Assembly (NCBI GenBank): GCA_958450325.1
Contig: OY288259.1
Location: forward strand, 26,592,734 to 26,656,733
Source: Agrostemma githago
Lineage: Eukaryota; Streptophyta; Magnoliopsida; Caryophyllales; Caryophyllaceae
Reading direction: 5' to 3'
DNA length: 64,000 nucleotides
Shown: positions 1-11,420 of the stretch, piece after piece
Layout of the letters: each line of letters begins with the position of its first letter
Position numbering within the stretch: the stretch's first letter is position 1
The notes under the pieces: model-generated
What the model was told of the DNA's origin: nothing
The model's input: only the letters and a program-made list of their open reading frames with translations
Database searches by the model: none
Position numbers and translations under genes: made by a program

Positions 1-197
1 TATTGGTGAACCCTGTCGCGGATGTGATTCAAAGATGGGGCACTTAACCTTAAGAGTAGGGTACTGCATAAGACGGGACGGAAAAGGGTTTAGGGTTGGA
101 TTAGACGTACCCGCTACGCGGCTCGGCCTAATCCAACCCTAAACCCTTTTCCTTATTCAAGGTCACTAAACCCGCAAGAAACTGAACCCTAAGAGGG

Positions 198-394
198 TAT
201 TGGTGAACCCTGTCGTGGATGTGATTCAAAGATGGGGCACTAAACCTTAAGAGTAGGGTACTGCATAAGACGAGACGGAAAAGGGTTTAGGGTTGGATTA
301 GGCGTACCCGCTACGTGGCTCCGCCTAATCCAACCCTAAACCCTTTTCCTTATTCAAGGTCACTAAACCCGCAAGAAACTGAACCCTAAGAGGG
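198..394. repeat. Representative full satellite unit (197 bp)
   Basis: This is one complete unit, taken as an example. From its start it has spacer (TATTGGTGAACCC...CATAAGACGAGAC), the palindrome at 277-349, then TTATTCAAGG and the start of the next spacer (TCACTAAACCCGCAAG, CTGAACCCTAAGAGGG). Many words resemble degenerate plant telomere repeat: ACTAAACCC, GAACCCTAAG, GGGTTTAGGG, CAACCCTAAACCC. The 197-bp length is close to a nucleosome repeat length, which is common for plant satellites. Confidence 0.95.
277..349. repeat. Representative palindrome module inside a satellite unit
   Basis: The arms at 277-304 and 322-349 are perfect 28-bp inverted repeats (GGAAAAGGGTTTAGGGTTGG... and its complement) around a 17-nt centre. 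In most units the centre contains CCGC-TAC-GCGG, a small inner stem, so the sequence could extrude as a hairpin or cruciform. In this unit a G-to-T change (CTACGTGG) weakens the inner stem. The outer stem recurs in nearly every one of the roughly 330 units in the window. Confidence 0.93.
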
Positions 395-1340
395 TATTGG
401 TGAACCCTATCGTGGATGTGATTCAAAGATGGGGCACTAAACCTTAAGAGTAGGGTACTGCATAAGACGGGACGGAAAAGGTTTTAGGGTTGGATTAGGC
501 CTACATTCTACGCGGATCCGCCTAATCCAACCCTAAACCCTTTTCCTTATTCAAGGTCACTAAACCCGCAAGAAACTGAACCCTAAGAGGGTATTGGTGA
601 ACCCTGTCGTGGATATGATTCAAAGATGGGGCACTGAACCTTAAGAGTAGGGTAATGCATAAGACGGGATGGAAAAGGGTTTAGGGTTGGATTAGGCGTA
701 CCCGCTACGCGGCTCCGCCTAATCCAACCCTAAACCCTTTTCCTTATTCAAGGTCACTAAACCCGCAAGAAACTGAACCCTAAGAATGTATTGGTGAACC
801 CTGTCGTGGATGTGATTCAAAGATGGGGCACCGAACCTTAAAAGTAGGGTACTGCATAAGAAGGGACGGAAAAGGTTTTAGGGTTGGATTAGGCGTACCC
901 TCTACGCGGATCCGCCTAATCCAACACTAAACCCTTTTCCTTATTCAAGGTCACTAAACCCGCAAGTAACTGAACCCTAAGAGGGTATTGGTGAACCCTG
1001 TCGTGGATGTGATTCAAAGATGGGGCACTGAACCTTAAAAGTAGGGTACTGCATAAGACGGGACGGAAAAGGGTTTAGGGTTGGATTAGGCGGACCCGCT
1101 ACGCGGATCCGCCTAATCCAACCCTAAACCCTTTTCCTTATTCAAGGTCACTAAACCCGCAAGAAACTGAACCCTAAGAGAGTATTGGTGAACCCTGTCG
1201 TGGATGTGATTCAAAGATGGGGCACTTAACCTTAAGAGTAGGGTACTGCATAAGACGGGACGGAAAAGGGTTTAGGGTTGGATTAGGCGTACCCGCTACG
1301 CGGCTCCGCCTAATCCAACCCTAAACCCTTTTCCATATTC

Positions 1341-1425
1341 AAGGACGGAAAAGGGTTTAGGGTTGGATTAGGCGGAGCCGCTACGGGGATCCGCCTAATC
1401 CAACCCTAAACCCTTTTCCTTATTC
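1341..1425. repeat. Representative short satellite unit (85 bp, palindrome only)
   Basis: This unit goes from AAGG directly into ACGGAAAAGG, whereas a full unit has 112 bp (TCACTAAACCC...AAGACGGG) between them. The junction is the same in nearly all the short units examined, which suggests one ancestral deletion, possibly at GG microhomology, followed by amplification. Short units may be single or consecutive, for example three in a row at about 3848-4103 and 29217-29472. Confidence 0.93.
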
Positions 1426-4400
1426 AAGGTCACTAAACCCGCAAGAAACTGAACCCTAAGAGGGTATTGGTGAACCCTGTCGTGGATGTGATTCAAAGAT
1501 GGGGCACTAAACCTTAAGAGTAGGGTACTGCATAAGACGAGACGGAAAAGGGTTTAGGGTTGGATTAGGCGTACCCGCTACGCGGCTCCGCCTAATCCAA
1601 CCCTAAACTCTTTTCCTTATTCAAGGTCACTAAACCCGCAGGAAACTGAACCCTAAGAGGGTATTGGTGAACCCTGTCGTGGATGTGATTCAAAGATGGG
1701 GCACTAAACCTTAAGAGTAGGGTACTGCATAAGACGGGACAGAAAAGGTTTTAGGGTTGGATTAGGCCTACCCTCTACGCGGATCCGCCTAATCCAACCC
1801 TAAACCCTTTTCCTTATTCAAGGTCACTAAACCCGCAAGAAACTGAACCCTAAGAGGGTATTGGTGAACCCTGTCGTGGATGTGATTCAAAGATGGGGCA
1901 CTGAACCTTAAGAGTAGGGTAATGCATAAGACGGGATGGAAAAGGGTTTAGGGTTGGATTAGGCGTACCCGCTACGCGGCTCCGCCTAATCTAACCCTAA
2001 ACCCTTTTCCTTATACAAGGTCACTAAACCCGCAAGAAACTGAACCCTAAGAGGGTATTGGTGAACCCTGTCGTGGATGTGATTCAAAGATGGGGCACCG
2101 AACCTTAAAAGTAGGGTACTGCATAAGAAGGGACGGAAAAGGTTTTAGGGTTGGATTAGGCGTACCCTCTACGCGGATCCGCCTAATCCAACCCTAAACC
2201 CTTTTCCTTATTCAAGGTCACTAAACCCGCAAGAAACTGAACCCTAAGAGGGTATTGGTGAACCCTGTCGTGGATGTGATTCAAAGATGGGGTACTGAAC
2301 CTTAAGAGTAGGGTACTGCATAAGACGGGACGGAAAAGGGTTTATGGTTGGATTACGCGTACCCGCTACGCAGATCCGCCTAATCCAACCCTAAACCCTT
2401 TTCCTTATTCAAGGTCACTGAACCCGCAAGAAACTAAACCCTAAGAGGGTAATGGTGAACCCTGTCGTGGATATGATTCAAAGATGGGGCACTGAACCTT
2501 AAGAGTAGGGTACTGCATAAGACGGGGCGGAAAAGGGTTTAGGGTTGGATTAGGCGTACCCGCTACGCGGCTCCGCCTAATCCAACCCTAAAACCTTTTC
2601 CTTATTCAAGGACGGAAAAGGGTTTAGGGTTTGATTAGGCATACCCGCTACGCGGATCCGCCTAATCCAACCCTAAACCCTTTTCCTTATTCAAGGACGG
2701 AAAAGGGTTTAGGGTTGGAATAGGCGTACCCTCTTCGCGGATCCGCCTACTCTAACCCTAAACCCTTTTCCTTATTCAAGGTTAGAGAAGATTTTAGGGT
2801 TGGATTAGGCGTACTCGCTACGCGGCTCCGCCTAATCCAACCCTAAAACCTTTTCCTTATTCAAGGTCACTAAACCCGCAAGAAAGTGAACCCTAAGAGG
2901 GTATTGGTGAACCCTGTCGTGGATGTGATTCAAAGATGGGGCACTAAACCTTAAAAGTAGGGTACTGCATAAGACGGGACGGAAAAGTGTTTAGGGTTGG
3001 ATTAGGCGTACCCGCTACGGGGATCCGCCTAATCCAACCCTAAACCCTTTTCCTTATTCAAGGTCACTAAACCCGAAAGAAACTGAACCCTAAGAGGGTA
3101 TTGGTGAACCATGTCGTGGATGTGATTCAAAGATGGGACAGTAAACCTTAAAAGTAGGGTACTGCATAATACGGGACGGAAAAGTGTTTAGGGTTGGATT
3201 AGGCGTACCCGCTACGCGGATCCGCCTAATACAACCCTAAACCCTTTTCCTTATTCAAGGTCACTAAACCCGCAAGAAACTGAACCCTAAGAGGGTATTG
3301 GTGAACCCTGTCGCGGATGTGATTCAAAGATGGGGCACTTAACCTTAAGAGTAGGGTACTGCATAAGACGGGACGGAAAAGGGTTTAGGGTTGGATTAGA
3401 CGTACCCGCTACGCGGCTCCGCCTAATCCAACCCTAAACCCTTTTCCTTATTCAAGGTCACTAAACCCGCAAGAAACTGAACCCTAAGAGGGTATTGGTG
3501 AACCCTATCGTGGATGTGATTCAAAGATGGGGCACTGAACCTTAAGAGTAGGGTACTGCATAAGACGGGACGGAAAAGGGTTTATGGTTGGATTACGCGT
3601 ACCCGCTACGCGGATCCGCCTAATCCAACCCTAAACCCTTTTCCTTATTCAAGGTCACTAAACCCGCAAGAAACTGAACCCTAAGAGGGTATTGGTGAAC
3701 CCTGTCGTGAATGTGATTCAAAGATGGGGCACTGAACCATAAAAGTAGGGTACTGCATAAGACGGGACGGAAAAGGGTTTAGGGTTGGATTAGGCGTACC
3801 CGCTACGCGGCTCCGCCTAATCTAACCCTAAACCCTTTTCCTTATTCAAGGACGGAAAAGGGTTTAGGGTTCGATTAGGCATACCCGCTACGCGGATCTG
3901 CCTAATCCAACCCTAAACCCTTTTCCTTATTCAAGGACGGAAAAGGGTTTAGGGTTGGAATAGGCGTACCCGCTTCGCGGATCCGCCTAATCTAAACCTA
4001 AACCCTTTTCCTTATTCAAGGACAGAAAAGGGTTTAGGGTTGGATTAGGCATACTCGCTACGCGGCTCCGCCTAATCCAACCCTAAACCCTTTTCCTTAT
4101 TCAAGGTCACTAAACCCGCAAGAAACTGAACCCTAAGAGGGTATTGGTTAACCCTGTCGTGAATGTGATTCAAAGATGGGCCACTGAACCTTAAAAGTAG
4201 GGTACTGCATAAGACGGGACGGAAAAGGGTTTAGGGTTGGATTAGGCGTACCCGCTACGCGGATCCGCCTAATCCAACCCTAAACCCTTTTCCTTATTCA
4301 AGGTCACTAAACCCGCAAGAAACTGAACCCTAAGAGGGTATTGGTGAACCCTGTCGCGGATGTGATTCAAAGATGGGGCACTTAACCTTAAGAGTAGGGT

Positions 4401-7400
4401 ACTGCATAAGACGGGACGGAAAAGGGTTTAGGGTTGGATTAGACGTACCCGCTACGCGGCTCCGCCTAATCCAACCCTAAACCCTTTTCCTTATTCAAGG
4501 TCACTAAACCCGCAAGAAACTGAACCCTAAGAGGGTATTGGTGAACCCTGTCGTGGATGTGATTCAAAGATGGGGCACTAAACCTTAAGAGTAGGGTACT
4601 GCATAAGACGAGACGGAAAAGGGTTTAGGGTTGGATTAGGCGTACCCGCTACGTCGCTCCGCCTAATCCAACCCTAAACGCTTTTCCTTATTCAAGGTCA
4701 CTAAACCCGCAAGAAACTGAACCCTAAGAGGGTATTGGTGAACCCTATCGTGGATGTGATTCAAAGATGGGGCACTAAACCTTAAGAGTAGGGTACTGCA
4801 TAAGACGGGACGGAAAAGGTTTTAGGGTTGGATTAGGCCTACATTCTACGCGGATCCGCCTAATCCAACCCTAAACCCTTTTCCTTATTCAAGGTCACTA
4901 AACCCGCAAGAAACTGAACCCTAAGAGGGTATTGGTGAACCCTGTCGTGGATATGATTCAAAGATGGGGCACTGAACCTTAAGAGTAGGGTAATGCATAA
5001 GACGGGATGGAAAAGGGTTTAGGGTTGGATTAGGCGTACCCGCTACGCGGCTCCGCCTAATCCAACCCTAAACCCTTTTCCTTATTCAAGGTCACTAAAC
5101 CCGTAAGAAACTGAACCCTAAGAGGGTATTGGTGAACCCTGTCGTGGATGTGATTCAAAGATGGGGCACCGAACCTTAAAAGTAGGGTACTGCATAAGAA
5201 GGGACGGAAAAGGTTTTAGGGTTGGATTAGGCGTACCCTCTACGCGGATCCGCCTAATCCAACCCTAAACCCTTTTCCTTATTCAAGGTCACTAAACCCG
5301 CAAGTAACTGAACCCTAAGAGGGTATTGGTGAACCCTGTCGTGGATGTGATTCAAAGATGGGGCACTGAACCTTAAAAGTAGGGTACTGCATAAGACGGG
5401 ACGGAAAAGGGTTTAGGGTTGGATTAGGCGGACCCGCTACGCGGATCCGCCTAATCCAACCCTAAACCCTTTTCCTTATTCAAGGTCACTAAACCCGCAA
5501 GAAACTGAACCCTAAGAGGGTATTGGTGAACCCTGTCGTGGATGTGATTCAAAGATGGGGCACTTAACCTTAAGAGTAGGGTACTGCATAAGACGGGACG
5601 GAAAAGGGTTTAGGGTTGGATTAGGCGTACCCGCTACGCGGCTCCGCCTAATCCAACCCTAAACCCTTTTCCATATTCAAGGACGGAAAAGGGTTTAGGA
5701 TTGGATTAGGCGGAGCCGCTACGCGGATCCGCCTAATCCAACCCTAAACTCTTTTCCTTATTCAAGGTCACTAAACCCGCAGGAAACTGAACCCTAAGAG
5801 GGTATTGGTGAACCCTGTCGTGGATGTGATTCAAAGATGGGGCACTAAACCTTAAGAGTAGGGTACTGCATAAGACGGGACAGAAAAGGTTTTAGGGTTG
5901 GATTAGGCCTACCCTCTACGCGGATCCGCCTAATCCAACCCTAAACCCTTTTCCTTATTCAAGGTCACTAAACCCGCAAGAAACTGAACCCTAAGAGGGT
6001 ATTGGTGAACCCTGTCGTGGATGTGATTCAAAGATGGGGCACTGAACCTTAAGAGTAGGGTAATGCATAAGACGGGATGGAATAGGGTTTAGGGTTGGAT
6101 TAGGCGTACCCGCTACGCGGCTCCGCCTAATCTAACCCTAAACCCTTTTCCTTATACAAGGTCACTAAACCCGCAAGAAACTGAACCCTAAGAGGGTATT
6201 GGTGAACCCTGTCGTGGATGTGATTCAAAGATGGGGCACCGAACCTTAAAAGTAGGGTACTGCATAAGAAGGGACGGAAAAGGTTTTAGGGTTGGATTAG
6301 GCGTACCCTCTACGCGGATCCGCCTAATCCAACCCTAAACCCCTTTCCTTATTCAAGGTCACTAAACCCGCAAGAAACTGAACCCTAAGAGGGTATTGGT
6401 GAACCCTATCGTGGATGTGATTCAAAGATGGGGTACTGAACCTTAAGAGTAGGGTACTGCATAAGACGGGACGGAAAAGGGTTTATGGTTGGATTACGCG
6501 TACCCGCTACGCGGATCCGCCTAATCCAACCCTAAACCTTTTTCCTTATTCAAGGTCACTGAACCCGCAAGAAACTGAACCCTAAGAGGGTATTGGTGAA
6601 CCCTGTCGTGGATATGATTCAAAGATGGGGCACTGAACCTTAAGAGTAGGGTACTGCATAAGACGGGGCAGAAAAGGGTTTAGGGTTGGATTAGGCGTAC
6701 CCGCTACGCGGCTCCGCCTAATCCAACCCTAAAACCTTTTCCTTATTCAAGGACGGAAAAGGGTTTAGGGTTTGATTAGGCATACCCGCTACGCGGATCC
6801 GCCTAATCCAACCCTAAACCCTTTTCCTTATTCAAGGACGGAAAAGGGTTTAGGGTTGGAATAGGCGTACCCTCTTCGCGGATCCGCCTACTCTAACCCT
6901 AAACCCTTTTCCTTATTCAAGGTTAGAAAAGAGTTTAGGGTTGGATTAGGCGTACTCGCTACGCGGCTCCGCCTAATCCAACCCTAAAACCTTTTCCTTA
7001 TTCAAGGTCACTAAACCCGCAAGAAAGTGAACCCTAAGAGGGTATTGGTGAACCCTGTCGTGGATGTGATTCAAAGATGGGGCACTAAACCTTAAAAGTA
7101 GGGTACTGCATAAGACGGGACGGAAAAGTGTTTAGGGTTGGATTAGGCGTACCCGCTACGGGGATCCGCCTAATCCAACCCTAAACCCTTTTCCTTATTC
7201 AAGGTCACTAAACCCGCAAGAAACTGAACCCTAAGAGGGTATTGGTGAACCATGTCGTGGATGTGATTCAAAGATGGGACACTAAACCTTAAAAGTAGGG
7301 TACTGCATAAGACGGGACGGAAAAGTGTTTAGGGTTGGATTAGGCGTACCCGCTACGCGGATCCGCCTAATCCAACCCTAAACCCTTTTCCTTATTCAAG

Positions 7401-7515
7401 GTCACTAAACCCGCAGGAAACTGAACCCTATGAGGGTATTGGTGAACCCTGTCGTGGATGTGATTCAAAGATGGGGCACTGAACCTTAAGAGTTGGGTAC
7501 TGCATAAGACGGGGC

Positions 7516-7588
7516 GGAAAAGGGTTTAGGGTTGGATTAGGCGTACCCGCGTAGCGGGTACGCCTAATCCAACCCTAAACCCTTTTCC
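7516..7588. repeat. Near-perfect palindrome variant with 3-nt centre
   Basis: The arms at 7516-7550 and 7554-7588 pair over 35 bp around GTA. The usual centre is replaced by CCCGC-GTA-GCGGG, and the right arm reads GGGTACGCC where other units have GATCCGCC or GCTCCGCC. The right half is therefore an inverted copy of the left half. Confidence 0.9.
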
Positions 7589-7816
7589 ATATTCAAGGTC
7601 ACTAAACCCGCAAGAAACTGAACCCTAAGAGGGTATTGGTGAACCCTATCGTGGATGTGATTCAAAGATGGGGCACTGAACCTTAAGAGTAGGGTACTGC
7701 ATAAGACGGGACGGAAAAGGGTTTATGGTTGGATTACGCGTACCCGCTACGCGGATCCGCCTAATCCAACCCTAAACCCTTTTCCTTATTCAAGGTCACT
7801 AAACCCGCAAGAAACT

Positions 7817-10800
7817 GAACCCCAAGAGGGTATTGGTTAACCCTGTCGTGAATGTGATTCAAAGATGGGGCACTGAACCTTAAAAGTAGGGTACTGCATA
7901 AGACGGGACGGAAAAGGGTTTAGGGTTGGATTAGGCGAACCCGCTACGCGGCTCCGCCTAATCCAACCCTAAACCCTTTTCCTTATTCAAGGACGGAAAA
8001 GGGTTTAGGGTTCGATTATGCATACCCGCTACGCGGATCCGCCTAATCCAACCCTAAACCCTTTTCCTTATTCAAGGACGGAAAAGGGTTTAGGGTTGGA
8101 ATAGGCGTACCCGCTTCGCGGATCCGCCTAATCTAAACCTAAACCCTTTTCCTTATTCAAGGACAGAAAAGGGTTTAGGGTTGGATTAGGCATACTCGCT
8201 ACGCGGCTCCGCCTAATCCAACCCTAAACCCTTTTCCTTATTCAAGGTCACTAAACCCGCAAGAAACTGAACCCTAAGAGGGTATTGGTTAACCCTGTCG
8301 TGAATGTGATTCAAAGATGGGCCACTGAACCTTAAAAGTAGGGTACTGCATAAGATTGGACGGAAAAGGGTTTAGGGTTGGATTAGGCGTACCCGCTACG
8401 CGGATCCGCCTAACCCAACCCTAAACCCTTTTCCTTATTCAAGGTCACTAAACCCGCAAGAAACTGAACCCTAAGAGGGTATTGGTGAACCCTGTCGCGG
8501 ATGTGATTCAAAGATGGGGCACTTAACCTTAAGAGTAGGGTACTGCATAAGACGGGACGGAAAAGGGTTTAGGGTTGGATTAGACGTACCCGCTACGCGG
8601 ATCCGCCTAATCCAACCCTAAACCCTTTTCCTTATTCAAGGTCACTAAACCCGCAAGAAACTGAACCCTAAGAGGGTATTGGTGAACCCTGTCGTGGATG
8701 TGATTCATAGATGGGGCACTAAACCTTAAGAGTAGGGTACTGCATAAGACGAGACGGAAAAGGGTTTAGGGTTGGATTAGGCGTACCCGCTACGTGGCTC
8801 CGCCTAATCCAACCCTAAACCCTTTTCCTTATTCAAGGTCACTAAACCCGCAAGAAACTGAACCCTAAGAGAGTATTGCTGAACCCTATCGTGGATGTGA
8901 TTCAAAGATGGGGCACTAAACCTTAAGAGTAGGGTACTGCATAAGACGGGACGGAAAAGGTTTTAGGGTTGGATTAGGCCTACATTCTACGCGGATCCGC
9001 CTAATCCAACCCTAAACCCTTTTCCTTATTCAAGGACGGAAAAGGGTTTAGGGTTGGAATAGGCGTACCCGCTTCGCGGATCCGCCTAATCTAAACCTAA
9101 ACCCTTTTCCTTATTCAAGGACAGAAAAGGGTTTAGGGTTGGATTAGGCATACTCGCTACGCGGCTCCGCCTAATCCAACCCTAAACCCTTTTCCTTATT
9201 CAAGGTCACTAAACCCGCAAGAAACTGAACCCTAAGAGGGTATTGGTTAACCCTGTCGTGAATGTGATTCAAAGATGGGCCACTGAACCTTAAAAGTAGG
9301 GTACTGCATAAGATTGGACGGAAAAGGGTTTAGGGTTGGATTAGGCGTACCCGCTACGCGGATCCGCCTAATCCAACCCTAAACCCTTTTCCTTATTCAA
9401 GGTCACTAAACCCGCAAGAAACTGAACCCTAAGAGGGTATTGGTGAACCCTGTCGTGGATATGATTCAAAGATGGGGCACTGAACCTTAAGAGTAGGGTA
9501 ATGCATAAGACGGGATGGAAAAGGGTTTAGGGTTGGATTAGGCGTACCCGCTACGCGGCTCCGCCTAATCCAACCCTAAACCCTTTTCCTTATTCAAGGT
9601 CACTAAACCCGCAAGAAACTGAACCCCAAGAGGGTATTGGTTAACCCTGTCGTGAATGTGATTCAAAGATGGGGCACTGAACCTTAAAAGTAGGGTACTG
9701 CATAAGACGGGACGGAAAAGGGTTTAGGGTTGGATTAGGCGAACCCGCTACGCGGCTCCGCCTAATCCAACCCTAAACCCTTTTCCTTATTCAAGGACGG
9801 AAAAGGGTTTAGGGTTCGATTATGCATACCCGCTACGCGGATCCGCCTAATCCAACCCTAAACCCTTTTCCTTATTCAAGGACGGAAAAGGGTTTAGGGT
9901 TGGAATAGGCGTACCCGCTTCGCGGATCCGCCTAATCTAAACCTAAACCCTTTTCCTTATTCAAGGACAGAAAAGGGTTTAGGGTTGGATTAGGCATACT
10001 CGCTACGCGGCTCCGCCTAATCCAACCCTAAACCCTTTTCCTTATTCAAGGTCACTAAACCCGCAAGAAACTGAACCCTAAGAGGGTATTGGTTAACCCT
10101 GTCGTGAATGTGATTCAAAGATGGGCCACTGAACCTTAAAAGTAGGGTACTGCATAAGATTGGACGGAAAAGGGTTTAGGGTTGGATTAGGCGTACCCGC
10201 TACGCGGATCCGCCTAACCCAACCCTAAACCCTTTTCCTTATTCAAGGTCACTAAACCCGCAAGAAACTGAACCCTAAGAGGGTATTGGTGAACCCTGTC
10301 GCGGATGTGATTCAAAGATGGGGCACTTAACCTTAAGAGTAGGGTACTGCATAAGACGGGACGGAAAAGGGTTTAGGGTTGGATTAGACGTACCCGCTAC
10401 GCGGATCCGCCTAATCCAACCCTAAACCCTTTTCCTTATTCAAGGTCACTAAACCCGCAAGAAACTGAACCCTAAGAGGGTATTGGTGAACCCTGTCGTG
10501 GATGTGATTCATAGATGGGGCACTAAACCTTAAGAGTAGGGTACTGCATAAGACGAGACGGAAAAGGGTTTAGGGTTGGATTAGGCGTACCCGCTACGTG
10601 GCTCCGCCTAATCCAACCCTAAACCCTTTTCCTTATTCAAGGTCACTAAACCCGCAAGAAACTGAACCCTAAGAGAGTATTGCTGAACCCTATCGTGGAT
10701 GTGATTCAAAGATGGGGCACTAAACCTTAAGAGTAGGGTACTGCATAAGACGGGACGGAAAAGGTTTTAGGGTTGGATTAGGCCTACATTCTACGCGGAT

Positions 10801-11420
10801 CCGCCTAATCCAACCCTAAACCCTTTTCCTTATTCAAGGACGGAAAAGGGTTTAGGGTTGGAATAGGCGTACCCGCTTCGCGGATCCGCCTAATCTAAAC
10901 CTAAACCCTTTTCCTTATTCAAGGACAGAAAAGGGTTTAGGGTTGGATTAGGCATACTCGCTACGCGGCTCCGCCTAATCCAACCCTAAACCCTTTTCCT
11001 TATTCAAGGTCACTAAACCCGCAAGAAACTGAACCCTAAGAGGGTATTGGTTAACCCTGTCGTGAATGTGATTCAAAGATGGGCCACTGAACCTTAAAAG
11101 TAGGGTACTGCATAAGATTGGACGGAAAAGGGTTTAGGGTTGGATTAGGCGTACCCGCTACGCGGATCCGCCTAATCCAACCCTAAACCCTTTTCCTTAT
11201 TCAAGGTCACTAAACCCGCAAGAAACTGAACCCTAAGAGGGTATTGGTGAACCCTGTCGTGGATATGATTCAAAGATGGGGCACTGAACCTTAAGAGTAG
11301 GGTAATGCATAAGACGGGATGGAAAAGGGTTTAGGGTTGGATTAGGCGTACCCGCTACGCGGCTCCGCCTAATCCAACCCTAAACCCTTTTCCTTATTCA
11401 AGGTCACTAAACCCGCAAGA
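7817..11420. repeat. 1804-bp higher-order repeat, two tandem copies
   Basis: GAACCCCAAGAGGG occurs at 7817 and 9621, and the TCGCGGATG unit at 8480 and 10284, both 1804 bp apart. The order of variants (GATTCATAG, GTATTGCTG, GCCTACATTC, GGAATAGG, GGACAGAAAAG, GTTAACCC, GATATGATT) is the same in both copies. The length equals 7 full plus 5 short units (1379 + 425). The outer limits are approximate. Confidence 0.88.

Larger units (their letters stand above)
1..8479. repeat. Two-copy higher-order repeat of about 4.1-4.3 kb
   Basis: The rare variant TGTCGCGGATG in the first unit, followed in order by a GACGAGACGG unit, an ACCCTATCG unit with GCCTACATTC, and a GTGGATATGATT unit, begins at 1 and again at 4339. 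The next unit with the same opening is at 8480. The copies are 4338 and 4141 bp; the 197-bp difference equals one full unit, although units have been both gained and lost along the way. Copy 1 contains a unit at about 1.45-1.6 kb whose counterpart is fused in copy 2. Confidence 0.85.

Noticed and set aside
277..349. Palindromes as bacterial-style terminators or MITE insertions
   Set aside because: They occur at a fixed phase in every unit with no target duplications and no flanking genes, so they are part of the satellite unit.
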